Assembly: GCF_003436275.1 (NCBI RefSeq) | Contig: NZ_QSOP01000018.1 | Coordinates: 1-48,714 of the forward strand | Direction: 5' to 3' | Length of the DNA stretch: 48,714 nt | Source of the DNA: Collinsella sp. TM09-10AT | Lineage (GTDB): Bacteria > Actinomycetota > Coriobacteriia > Coriobacteriales > Coriobacteriaceae | The notes under the pieces: model-generated | What the model was told of the DNA's origin: nothing | Databases searched by the model: none | Seen by the model: only the letters and a program-made list of their open reading frames with translations | Part shown: positions 16,736-24,443 of the stretch, one piece after another | How positions within the stretch are numbered: the first letter of the stretch is position 1 | Layout: each line of letters begins with the position of its first letter | Program-made: the position numbers and the translations under genes

Positions 16736-17935
16736 ATGGCTTCATCCCCGAGCTACATACCGTATCTATGCGTGGCAGCGGCGGCCTTTATCACGACCTT
16801 CCTCACGGTGCCCCTGGTCAAGCGCTTGGCAATTAAGCTCGACGCCGTCGACTATCCTTCTAAGCGCCGCATCAACACCAAGCCCATCCCGCGTTTGGGC
16901 GGAACGGCGGTGTTTTTGGGCCTGGTCGTTGCCTGTATTGTGCAAATCCTAGGCACCTGGTACCTGGGTTGGCCGCCCGTTTTGGTGCCCCACCCCCGTC
17001 TGCACATCAGCTACCCCATACTTGCGCTTTCTTTTACCGTCATCTTTGCGACCGGCGCTATCGACGACGTCTTCCAGCTCAAGCCCAAGCAAAAGCTAGC
17101 CGGACAGGTCCTCGCCGCGCTTATCGCCTGTATCGGCGGCCTGCGGATCGGCGTCATCGTCAACCCGTTTGCCCCCGGCGAGATCATGCTCGGATGGCTC
17201 GCCTACCCCATCACCGTGATCTATCTGGTGGCATTCACCAACATCATTAACCTCATCGACGGCCTCGACGGCTTGGCCACGGGCATCTGCGGCATCGCGT
17301 CGTTCACCATGTTTTCGATGGCCGTTCTCTCGGGCCGCATCGACGCCGCCGCGCTCTCCATTGCGCTCTTTGGCGCTTGCCTGGCCTTTTTGCGCTACAA
17401 CTTCAACCCCGCAAGCATCTTCTTGGGCGACTCGGGGTCGTTGCTTCTGGGCTTTGCACTGGGCTCCATCTCGCTGCTCAACGTGAGCCGCACCGCCGCG
17501 CTCACCTCGCTTATAATCCCGCTCATCGTTGCCGGTGTGCCCATCATCGACACGTTTAGCGCCATCGTGCGCCGCAAGCGCGCCCACATTAGCATCGGGC
17601 AGGCCGACAAGGGCCACATCCACCACCGCCTGATCCAAGAGGGCTACAACCAAAAGCAGGCAGTGCTCCTCATCTACGCCTGGTGCATCATGCTTTCGGC
17701 CGGCGCCGCCGCGATTAACCAGGTCGAGGTGCCCATGCGCGTGCTCATCTTTACCGTACTCGCCATTGGCTCGGCGGCCTTTGCCAAGCACCTGCACCTG
17801 TTTGAGCCCGTGCTGCGCCACCATTACAACAAGCGCACGCACGAGGACGAGCTCGTCACCCCCGACGATCCCGCCTTTAAGCAGGAGGAGCAGGCGGCAG
17901 AAGAACGCAGGGAGGAGCGCCACCACAGGCGCTAG
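16736..17935 (+). CDS. Undecaprenyl-phosphate sugar-1-phosphate transferase (WecA/TagO/MraY family)
   Basis: This polytopic membrane enzyme transfers a sugar-1-phosphate, usually GlcNAc-1-P, from UDP-sugar to undecaprenyl phosphate to start a cell-wall polymer. The 399-residue protein has about 10-11 membrane segments and the family loops: KRRINTKPIPRLGG (about 42-55), the acidic DDVFQLKPKQKL loop, NIINLIDGLDGLATG with the catalytic Asp residues, FLGDSGSLLLGF, and a HIHHRL motif typical of the WecA/TagO branch rather than MraY. The C-terminus is a Glu/Arg/His-rich cytoplasmic tail. No good ribosome site precedes the chosen ATG; in-frame ATGs upstream, including one at 16664, are alternatives. 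It stands alone upstream of trpS. Confidence 0.9.
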   Translation: MASSPSYIPYLCVAAAAFITTFLTVPLVKRLAIKLDAVDYPSKRRINTKPIPRLGGTAVFLGLVVACIVQILGTWYLGWPPVLVPHPRLHISYPILALSFTVIFATGAIDDVFQLKPKQKLAGQVLAALIACIGGLRIGVIVNPFAPGEIMLGWLAYPITVIYLVAFTNIINLIDGLDGLATGICGIASFTMFSMAVLSGRIDAAALSIALFGACLAFLRYNFNPASIFLGDSGSLLLGFALGSISLLNVSRTAALTSLIIPLIVAGVPIIDTFSAIVRRKRAHISIGQADKGHIHHRLIQEGYNQKQAVLLIYAWCIMLSAGAAAINQVEVPMRVLIFTVLAIGSAAFAKHLHLFEPVLRHHYNKRTHEDELVTPDDPAFKQEEQAAEERREERHHRR

Positions 17936-18096
17936 GGTAAGCTGCCGAGGATGCGCCCAGGCGCCGCCGGCCAAACGCGCAGCCACGCCGCGCCCATCGC
18001 ACATGCCGCCGCTCTCCCGCCCCTCGCGTACTTACGCCCCGACCCTCCAATAAACGCGTTATCATCTTGACCCATGAACATACGTTAGGAGCAATC

Positions 18097-19146
18097 ATGC
18101 CAAACGAGAACAGCTACGAAGTCGCGCTGCAAAAGAGCAACGCCATTCGCGAGGGCCTGGCCAAAACGCCCGAGAAGTTCACCATGCTCACCGGCGACCG
18201 CCCCACCGGCCGTCTGCACCTGGGTCACTACTTCGGCACCCTCAAGGGCCGTGTTGAGCTGCAGAACATGGGCGCCAAGACCAACGTGCTCATCGCCGAC
18301 TACCAAGTCATCACTGACCGCGATACGACCGAGCACATCCAGGACAACGTGTACAACATGGTCATGGACTACCTTGCCTGCGGCATCGACCCCGACAAGA
18401 CCATGATCTACGCGCACTCCGCCGTACCCGCCGCAAACCAGCTCATGCTGCCGTTCCTGTCGCTGGTCTCCGAGGCCGAGCTGGCGCGCAACCCCACGGT
18501 CAAGGCCGAGATGGAGGCCTCGGGCCACGAGCTCACCGGCCTTCTGCTCACCTACCCGGTGCACCAGGCCTGCGACATCCTGTTCTGCAAGGGCAATGTG
18601 GTGCCCGTCGGTCGCGACCAGCTGCCGCACATCGAGCTCACCCGCACCATCGCCCGCCGCTTTAACAACCGCTACGGCAAGGTGTTCCCCGAGGTCGACG
18701 CGCTGCTGTCCGAGACCCCGCTGCTGCCCGGCCTGGACGGTCGCAAGATGAGCAAGAGCTACGGCAACTCCATCAACATCTCGATGACCGCCGAGGAGAC
18801 GGCCAAGCGCATCAAGAAGAGCCAGACCGACTCCGAGCGCATGATCACGTTCGATCCCGAGAATCGCCCCGGCGTGTCCGGTCTGCTTTCGACGGCCGCC
18901 ATCTGCACCGGCCGTTCCGAAGTCGAGATTGCCGAGGAGATTGGCATGGGCGGCTCCGGCCAGCTCAAGAAGTACGTGACCGAGGCCGTCAACGAGTACT
19001 TCGCGCCGATCCGTGAGCGTCGCCAGCGCTACGAGAACGACCTGGATTACGTAAAGGACGTCCTGCACGAAGGCAACCGTCGCGCCAACGAGATCGCCGA
19101 GCAGACCCTGGCCGAGGTTCAGGACGCCATGGGCATGGTGTACTAG
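18097..19146 (+). CDS. trpS: Tryptophanyl-tRNA synthetase
   Basis: Class I synthetase charging tRNA-Trp. The 349-residue protein shows PTGRLHLGHYFG (HxGH at 41-44) and the KMSKS loop as GRKMSKSYGNSI. GRDQLPHIELTR, which contacts the substrates, lies between them. Length is typical. The ATG at 18097 is preceded by AGGAG at 5 nt; a 10-codon extension upstream has no such site. It is separated from the upstream transferase by 160 bases and is followed by a perfect 16-bp palindrome. No T-box-like leader or trp operon genes are visible next to it. Confidence 0.97.
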   Translation: MPNENSYEVALQKSNAIREGLAKTPEKFTMLTGDRPTGRLHLGHYFGTLKGRVELQNMGAKTNVLIADYQVITDRDTTEHIQDNVYNMVMDYLACGIDPDKTMIYAHSAVPAANQLMLPFLSLVSEAELARNPTVKAEMEASGHELTGLLLTYPVHQACDILFCKGNVVPVGRDQLPHIELTRTIARRFNNRYGKVFPEVDALLSETPLLPGLDGRKMSKSYGNSINISMTAEETAKRIKKSQTDSERMITFDPENRPGVSGLLSTAAICTGRSEVEIAEEIGMGGSGQLKKYVTEAVNEYFAPIRERRQRYENDLDYVKDVLHEGNRRANEIAEQTLAEVQDAMGMVY

Positions 19147-19200
19147 GCAAAGCGCCTTCGCACAACATAGACGGTGAGGCTGAATCCTCACCGAAACAGG

Positions 19201-19238
19201 AACAGGCCCGCTGGCAGATAGTTGCCAGCGGGCCTGTT
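19201..19238. terminator. Perfect 16-bp palindrome after trpS
   Basis: AACAGGCCCGCTGGCA and TGCCAGCGGGCCTGTT form a 16-bp perfect stem with a 6-nt loop, 55 bases past the trpS stop. There is no T-run, so it may be an RNA-stabilising hairpin rather than a simple terminator. The rest of the 331-base gap up to 19477 holds a 40-bp palindrome copy and no convincing gene. Confidence 0.65.
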
Positions 19239-19420
19239 CCCGAAGTACACCGTTGAATCGCACAGAGGGGAGGAATGCGAATCAAACTCAACAGGGCAGG
19301 CTTTTTCATCGCCTATTGCCTGCTCCGTTGCTGAAAACAATATAGTTCACCGTGGTTTACTTTGCTGCGACAAACCGCGCCGCCATACCTTCTCCATAAG
19401 TTAACCTCGGTAAACCTGCC

Positions 19421-19460
19421 AAAACCACCACAAAGGGGATAGGCACCTTTGTGGTGGTTT
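19421..19460. repeat. 40-bp dispersed palindrome, copy c
   Basis: It has the same 14-bp stem (AACCACCACAAAGG/CCTTTGTGGTGGTT) with loop GGATAGGCA. It lies between the convergent trpS and MGMT-like genes. Confidence 0.85.
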
Positions 19461-19477
19461 AAGCCACGGCAGAGCCG

Positions 19478-19798
19478 CTAGAGTCCTGCAGGCCAGCGAC
19501 AGGCGGCCAAGTCGACGTGCATGTCGTCCTTAAACGCCACACCCTCCCCTAGCAAAAGCTCACGTTGAGCATCGGGACCGCCAAAAGCAAAACTATCGCA
19601 TATGCGGCCATCGGCAAACACCACGCGGTGACAGGGAATCTCGCCGGGGCGCGGATTGCCATGCAGGGCATACCCCACGTACCGCGCACTTCGTGGACGT
19701 CCAGCAAGCAGCGCCACCTGACCATACGTGGCGACCATCCCCTCGGGAATCTGCTCGACCACCTCGTACACCCGCTCAAAAAAGCCCTCAGACGCCAT
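19478..19798 (-). CDS. MGMT family protein (alkyltransferase DNA-binding domain)
   Basis: The 106-residue protein is the C-terminal half of O6-alkylguanine-DNA alkyltransferases without the N-terminal domain. It has the helix-turn-helix with ATYGQVALLAGRPRSAR, the NPRPGEIPCHRVV active-site segment, and a downstream hairpin. The Cys in PCHR is the alkyl-accepting residue, so unlike alkyltransferase-like proteins (where it is usually Trp) this one may be catalytically competent. It would repair O6-alkylguanine or flag it for excision repair. AGGGAG lies about 6 nt before the ATG at 19798. It is flanked on both sides by 40-bp palindromes. Confidence 0.88.
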   Translation of the reverse strand: MASEGFFERVYEVVEQIPEGMVATYGQVALLAGRPRSARYVGYALHGNPRPGEIPCHRVVFADGRICDSFAFGGPDAQRELLLGEGVAFKDDMHVDLAACRWPAGL

Positions 19799-19827
19799 TG
19801 CTCGCTCCCTTCCACCCGGAATAGCAT

Positions 19828-19867
19828 AAACCACCACAAAGGTGCCTGTCCCCTTTGTGGTGGTTTT
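19828..19867 (-). repeat. 40-bp dispersed palindrome, copy d (inverted)
   Basis: It has the same stem, but the loop reads TGCCTGTCC on the plus strand, so the element is inverted relative to copies a-c. It lies directly after the minus-strand degV-type gene and fits as its terminator. Confidence 0.85.
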
Positions 19868-19877
19868 GGCAGGTGGG

Positions 19878-20732
19878 CTAGTTAACGGGCTGGAAGAAGG
19901 CTACGGCTACGGCGCCGGGGCCTACATGGGTGCCGATGGTGGCGCCGATGGTGTGAACGGGCAGTTCGCCCTCGGTGTGGCCAGCCCACAGTGCCGCGCT
20001 GTCCTCGATATACTTCTTGAGCACCGCATCCGAAAGGCCCGTATAGCCGAGCGCCAGCGGCATGGAAAAGTCGATGCCGCCTGCCTTTTCGACCTTCTGG
20101 TTGAGCAGGTTACGGCCGTTCTTGGAACCGCGCGCCTTGCCCAGCTGCACGATCAGACCGTCCTCGGCAGCCACGACCGGCTTCACGTTGAGCAGCGTGC
20201 CCACAGCGCCCGCCGCAGCAGACAGGCGGCCGCCGCGCACCAGGTACTCCAGCGTTTCGAGCAGGCCGATGACGACCACGCGGTCGCGCACGGCCTCGAC
20301 AGCATCCGCGATCTCAGCCGCGCCGCGGCCCTCGTCCACCAAGCGCAGGGCATACTCGACCAGCACGCGCTCGCCCAGGGTAACGTTATTGCTATCCACC
20401 ACGTACACATCGCCGCCCGGGGCCTCGGCAAGTGCGGTGCGGGCACTCTGATTGGTGCCCGAAAGCTTAGCGCCCACGGTAATAATCACAGCCTCATCGC
20501 CGGCCTCACGCGCCTCGGCAATCGCCTGCGAAAACGCGTACGGGTTGACCTGGCCGGTCTTGGGCAGCTCATCGCGTTCCACGAGCATCTCGTAAAAGCG
20601 CTGGTGATCGATGTCGACGCCATCCATGTACACATCGGTGCCAAAGGTGACGGACAGCGGCAGAACATGCAGAGCGGGGTGCTCAGCCGGCGACATATCG
20701 CTTGCGGAATCGGTAATAATGCGGACGGACAT
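19878..20732 (-). CDS. DegV family fatty-acid-binding protein
   Basis: DegV/FakB proteins bind a fatty acid and present it to the kinase FakA. The 284-residue protein has the diagnostic start SVRIITDSASDMSP, the YKTGQVNPY-like segment (LPKTGQVNPYAFSQAI) and VLGERVLVEYALRLVDEG in the middle, and GxHxGPGAVAVAF-type residues at the end (GTHVGPGAVAVAFF), which contact the carboxylate. Length is typical. AAAGGA lies 6 nt before the ATG at 20732. FakA is not in the window. MarR lies about 120 bases downstream in coordinates and is transcribed towards it. Confidence 0.93.
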   Translation of the reverse strand: MSVRIITDSASDMSPAEHPALHVLPLSVTFGTDVYMDGVDIDHQRFYEMLVERDELPKTGQVNPYAFSQAIAEAREAGDEAVIITVGAKLSGTNQSARTALAEAPGGDVYVVDSNNVTLGERVLVEYALRLVDEGRGAAEIADAVEAVRDRVVVIGLLETLEYLVRGGRLSAAAGAVGTLLNVKPVVAAEDGLIVQLGKARGSKNGRNLLNQKVEKAGGIDFSMPLALGYTGLSDAVLKKYIEDSAALWAGHTEGELPVHTIGATIGTHVGPGAVAVAFFQPVN

Positions 20733-20851
20733 AACGAATCCTTTCTTGCGCAGGTCCCGCGCGGGGAATTTTGACAGCAATGCCCCGGCACGGCATACGC
20801 GCTCAAACGGGACTATGCAGTTTTTAATGGGAAGCAAATGCCTTGGCGGCC

Positions 20852-21301
20852 TTAGATCTCACGCAGGGTGTTGAGAATCGTACGCAGCGACGCATACATC
20901 TGCTCGCGCTGCTCCACACCCATAGCCTTACCGGTGGTGTCGAGCACCTCGCGAATGATGCGGTCCGCCTCGCTCATGCTCTCGCCGCCCAGAGCGGTCA
21001 GGCGCACCGGGGCACGATACTTAACGGCCGCATCACCCGAGTCGTCGACCTCGACGTAGCCGCCCTCCTCCAGATGCGCGAGCGTGCGCGAGACGGCGGC
21101 ACGGGTCACGCCTGCCATGCGAGCCAGGTCAGCGCCAGTCAGGCCGTCCTTGCTGCGCTCAAGATAGTACAGGCACATAACGTCGGAGCCCTTGAGGCCC
21201 AGCCTTGCGCCCTCGGATGTCTTAATGCGCTGGATCTCCTTGTAGAGCCCGCTGATCAGTCCGACAAAGTCCTCGAAACGTGTCTCGTCGTTCTGCTGCA
21301 T
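20852..21301 (-). CDS. MarR family transcriptional regulator
   Basis: The 149-residue protein is a winged helix-turn-helix repressor of the MarR type. DNA-binding elements are LTGADLARMAGVTRAAVSRT (about 73-92) and the wing following GGYVEVDDSGDAAVKYRAPV (about 98-117). Flanking helices should form the dimer and ligand pocket. The gene reads towards the degV-type gene on the same strand with about 120 bases between, so it may be in the same transcript and could govern it by fatty-acid sensing, as some MarR proteins do; this is inference. The ribosome site AAGGCGG is somewhat distant from the ATG. Confidence 0.9.
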   Translation of the reverse strand: MQQNDETRFEDFVGLISGLYKEIQRIKTSEGARLGLKGSDVMCLYYLERSKDGLTGADLARMAGVTRAAVSRTLAHLEEGGYVEVDDSGDAAVKYRAPVRLTALGGESMSEADRIIREVLDTTGKAMGVEQREQMYASLRTILNTLREI

Positions 21302-21404
21302 GGGAGACGACCGCCTTTCGCTTACATGATGCTAACGGGTAAACATCTTAGCCGCACGAGGCAACACCCATACCCAAATATCCCATTTGTTAACCCATCA
21401 ACAT

Positions 21405-21446
21405 AAAAACCACCACAAAGGGGACAGGCACCTTTGTGGTGGTTTT
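21405..21446. repeat. 40-bp dispersed palindrome, copy e
   Basis: It has the full 14-bp stem with loop GGACAGGCA in plus orientation. It is located between the B3/4 protein stop and the MarR start, both on the minus strand. Confidence 0.85.
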
Positions 21447-21474
21447 GACCGGCGAACATGATCCGCAGGCGTCG

Positions 21475-22194
21475 TTACAGTTCCACGCAGGGATTGTCGC
21501 GGGTCACAAGCGTCTTAACGACAACCGTCGCTCCCAGATAGCGCTCGAGCAACTCGGCGAGACGATCAACGGCAGCCTGGCAATCCCCCATCCGCTCGGG
21601 CTCCGCGCACTCAATCGCCAGGAATGCATCGGCCGAATCGTCGGACAGCGCCGTGCGAACGCCATCGCGCCAGTTCCAGCAGCGGCATACGGCGCCCGCA
21701 TCATCGATGTAGGCGAGCTCGCCGGGCAGCGTCGGGTCATCTGTTTCCTCGCCAAGTGGCAGGAACGCATCGCCGCCGTCAGTCACCTTCAAGCGAAGAT
21801 CCCCCTCAATCGTATGCAGGTCCTCGCCGCCAACGGGCAGCGCGTAGGTCAGCGACACCGTGTTGTAGATGTCCACCGCGGGCGTAATGTGGCCCACCGG
21901 TTTGCCCTTGAGCACGCGCTTGAGCAGGTTCTCAATTGAGCAACGCGCGCCCTTTTTGGTCTTGAACAGCCGATAAGCCTCGCGCCATGCCTTGACCGGT
22001 GCGTTCTCGCTGATAGTATCGCTGGTCAGATGACGCTCCGCGTCGATATTGGCGCGGTCGAGCAACGCCGCAATCGCGTCCACGTCCTCTTGAGGAATCT
22101 GAGCCGCGGGCTTCATGCCCTTTACGACCACAACACCGACAGCCGCCTGCGGAAATAGCTCCCAAAACGAATCCTCGGCAATAAAGCTCTTCAT
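21475..22194 (-). CDS. B3/4 domain-containing protein
   Basis: The 239-residue protein matches the free-standing B3/B4 domain found inside the phenylalanyl-tRNA synthetase beta chain, where it edits mischarged tRNA. Characteristic stretches are PVKAWREAYRLFKTKKG, SIENLLKRVLKGK, and ITPAVDIYNTVSLTYALPVG. Stand-alone members may deacylate misacylated tRNA or act on free aminoacyl compounds; the substrate is unknown. AAGGGAGAG lies close before the ATG at 22194. A structured leader with an intrinsic-terminator-like hairpin lies about 40 nt upstream of the start, suggesting attenuation. The final residues LVTRDNPCVEL are typical of the family. Confidence 0.85.
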   Translation of the reverse strand: MKSFIAEDSFWELFPQAAVGVVVVKGMKPAAQIPQEDVDAIAALLDRANIDAERHLTSDTISENAPVKAWREAYRLFKTKKGARCSIENLLKRVLKGKPVGHITPAVDIYNTVSLTYALPVGGEDLHTIEGDLRLKVTDGGDAFLPLGEETDDPTLPGELAYIDDAGAVCRCWNWRDGVRTALSDDSADAFLAIECAEPERMGDCQAAVDRLAELLERYLGATVVVKTLVTRDNPCVEL

Positions 22195-22234
22195 GCGCTC
22201 TCCCTTCATCGTGCGCGCCCGAGCGAGGGCGCCT

Positions 22235-22297
22235 AAACAAAAAGCGCCCTTACGACGGCCACCTTCAAAGTCCTACGGTGCCGCCACAAGAGCGCTT
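22235..22297 (-). promoter_or_regulatory. Leader hairpin with T-run upstream of the B3/4 gene
   Basis: The minus strand folds AAGCGCTCTTGTGGCGGCACC against GGTGGCCGTCGTAAGGGCGCTT, followed by TTTGTTT, about 40 nt before the start codon. A TACAAT box at about 22343-22348 could be the -10 of a promoter, giving a leader of about 140 nt. A smaller hairpin, CTCCC/GGGGG, lies at 22302-22323. It could be an attenuator or riboswitch, or simply a second terminator of pckA. Confidence 0.5.
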
Positions 22298-22365
22298 ACG
22301 CTGCCCCCATCCGGAGAAGGGAGCGATATGTCAGGCGTATTGTAACCCGAGTCATCCGCGCGAGT

Positions 22366-22406
22366 AAAACCACCACAAAGGTGCCTGTCCCCTTTATGGT
22401 GGTTTT
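22366..22406 (-). repeat. 40-bp dispersed palindrome, copy f (inverted)
   Basis: It has the same stem with one change (CCTTTATGGTGGTT) in inverted orientation. It lies 16 bases after the pckA stop and is a likely terminator for that gene. Confidence 0.8.
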
Positions 22407-22421
22407 GGGTCTGAAGCAACG

Positions 22422-24092
22422 CTAGTGTCGGAGTCCCAGCAGGCCGCGGCCGCGATGACGGGCGTCGGCGTGCACCTGAGCGTGCGGACCGGCGGCCTTC
22501 ACGGACTCGGGCAGGTGCGAGTACTTCTTCTCGAAGTTCTCCTCGAACATCACGGCCAAGTTGTGCGCCGCCTCGTCGTAGCGCGCGGTGCTCTGCCAGT
22601 ACTGGCGCGGCACCAGGATGCCGTCGGGCACGCCGTGGCACGTGGTAGGAATGTCGACGTTAAAGATATCGTCATGCACGAATTCGCTGTCCTCGATGGT
22701 ACCGTCGAGGGCGCGGGCCACCAGGGCGCGCGTGTAGGCAAGCTCGATGCGATGGCCCACGCCGTAGCCGCCGCCAATCCAGCCGGTGTTGACCAGGTAC
22801 ACACGCGTGCGGCCGTCGGCGATGCGCTCACCGAGCATCTTGGCATAGACCATGGGGTCGAGCGGCATAAACGGCTCGCCAAACAGCGAAGAGAACGTGG
22901 GCGTGGGCTCGGTGACGCCGACCTCGGTGCCGGGGATCTTAGCCGTAAAGCCCGTCACGAAGTGGTACATGGCGGCATCGGCCGTCAGGCGTGAGATGGG
23001 CGGCAACACGCCAAAGGCGTCGCAGGTCAGGAACAGCACGACGCTTGGAGTGGTGCCCATGCCCTTGGTCCACGCGTTGGGAATGTGCTCCACAGGGTAT
23101 GCCACGCGCGTGTTGTGCGTGATCGAGATGTCGTCGTAGTTGGGCTTGCGGTTCTCGTCGAGCACCACGTTTTCGCAGATCGCGCCAAAGCGGACAGCGT
23201 TGAAGATCTCGGGCTCGTGGAAGGCGTCCAGGCCCTCGCATTTGGCGTAGCAGCCACCCTCGATGTTAAAGATGCCCATGTCAGACCAGCCGTGCTCGTC
23301 GTCGCCGATCAGCAGGCGCGTGGGATTGGCCGAAAGCGTGGTCTTGCCGGTGCCGGACAGGCCAAAGAACACGGCGGTCTCGTGCGTGACGGGATCCATA
23401 CTGGCCGAGCAGTGCATGGGCAGCACGTCGTCCTCGACGGGCAGCAGGTAATTCATGACGCTGAAAATGGACTTTTTGATCTCGCCGGAGTAGCCGGTGC
23501 CGGCGACCAGAATCACGCGCTCCTGGAAGTTAATGACCACGGCGGCGCTGGAGTTGAGGCCCTTGATGGCGGGATCGCACTGGTAGCCCGGCGCGGCGAG
23601 CACACAGAAGTCCGGCTCGCCGGTGCGTGCGATTTCACGGGCAAGCGGGCGGGCGAGCATCTGCTTAATAAAGAGCGCCTGGCTGGCACGCTCGCAGGCG
23701 ACAAGCAGACGACGCGTATGGTTGCGGTCGGCACCGGCCATACCGCGAGTGACGAACACGTCGCGCTCGTTGAGATAGTCGACGATGCCGGCCTTGATGG
23801 CCTCGTAGCTCTCGACAGACAGCGGGCGGTTGACGGCACCCCAGGCAATCTTGTCGTGAACATCGGGGGTGTCAACGATAAAGCGGTCATTAGGCGAGCG
23901 GCCAGTGCGCTCCCCCGTCTCGATCACCAGCGCGCCGTTGGAGGCCATACGACCTTCGTTGCGACGGATGGCGTGCTCGACGAGCTCGGCTGCCGGCAGG
24001 TCGACCAGCAGGCGGGGCTGGTTCTCGGCAGGATCTTCGACCAGCGTAATGCCAAAGTTGGACAGAACTTCTGCAGGGGTAATACCTGGCAT
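22422..24092 (-). CDS. pckA: Phosphoenolpyruvate carboxykinase (ATP)
   Basis: PckA interconverts oxaloacetate + ATP and phosphoenolpyruvate + CO2 + ADP. In anaerobes it often runs towards oxaloacetate, saving energy. The 556-residue protein has the ATP-type signatures: RTGRSPNDRFIV near the N-terminus, GLSGTGKTTLS as the kinase-1a P-loop, IGDDEHGWSD with metal-binding Asp residues, and NTRVAYPVEHIPNA. It is slightly longer than the 520-540 typical of the family, with a His/Arg-rich tail of about 25 residues. AAAGGAGG lies 4 nt before the ATG at 24092. The transcript appears single-gene, ending in a 40-bp palindrome. Confidence 0.96.
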   Translation of the reverse strand: MPGITPAEVLSNFGITLVEDPAENQPRLLVDLPAAELVEHAIRRNEGRMASNGALVIETGERTGRSPNDRFIVDTPDVHDKIAWGAVNRPLSVESYEAIKAGIVDYLNERDVFVTRGMAGADRNHTRRLLVACERASQALFIKQMLARPLAREIARTGEPDFCVLAAPGYQCDPAIKGLNSSAAVVINFQERVILVAGTGYSGEIKKSIFSVMNYLLPVEDDVLPMHCSASMDPVTHETAVFFGLSGTGKTTLSANPTRLLIGDDEHGWSDMGIFNIEGGCYAKCEGLDAFHEPEIFNAVRFGAICENVVLDENRKPNYDDISITHNTRVAYPVEHIPNAWTKGMGTTPSVVLFLTCDAFGVLPPISRLTADAAMYHFVTGFTAKIPGTEVGVTEPTPTFSSLFGEPFMPLDPMVYAKMLGERIADGRTRVYLVNTGWIGGGYGVGHRIELAYTRALVARALDGTIEDSEFVHDDIFNVDIPTTCHGVPDGILVPRQYWQSTARYDEAAHNLAVMFEENFEKKYSHLPESVKAAGPHAQVHADARHRGRGLLGLRH

Positions 24093-24286
24093 GGGGCCTC
24101 CTTTAAAAGCGCGACACGTGGACGAGGCGCGCACTTTACTCACGTAAAGCCCGTTGTACCCGATATGCAAAAACGTTTTTGCGGCAACGGCGAAGCGCCC
24201 GCCCAACGGTCAAAAATCGCACGCAAGCGGCCTAGTCGTTAGGGACACTCTTGAACAGGCAACAACCAAGGAGCGACCCCGGATCC

Positions 24287-24342
24287 GGCACTTAGGGACG
24301 TTCCCAAAGTGCCGGCACATAAGGAACGTCCCCAAATGCCGT
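24287..24342. repeat. Short dispersed repeat (GGAACGTCCCCAAGTGCCGG family), copy 2
   Basis: CGGCACTTAGGGACGTTCC and GGAACGTCCCCAAATGCCG lie as an inverted pair around AAAGTGCCGGCACATAA, in the 350-base gap between the divergent pckA and flippase genes. The remainder of that gap holds their promoters, which I could not define. Confidence 0.5.
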
Positions 24343-24443
24343 CTACTGAATGGCGCCGCCGAAATTATCGAACAACCTGTTCAAAAACACGAACGAACAC
24401 CGTCGCGTCTATACTAGAGCGCAGCAATAGAAAGGACTCCGCT

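Noticed and set aside
19274..19333. A 19-codon frame after trpS with AGGGGAGG just before an ATG
   Set aside because: The ribosome site is almost touching the ATG, the peptide has no recognisable features, and the region contains another small stem; too weak to annotate.
22277..22297. T-box-like GGCGGCACCG in the B3/4 gene leader
   Set aside because: The spacing and sequence differ from the T-box consensus, and the leader is too short for a specifier stem, so it is described only as a possible attenuator.
8028..22406. A CRISPR array from the repeated 40-bp palindromes
   Set aside because: The copies are scattered by kilobases, appear in both orientations, lie after genes and have no spacers or cas genes.
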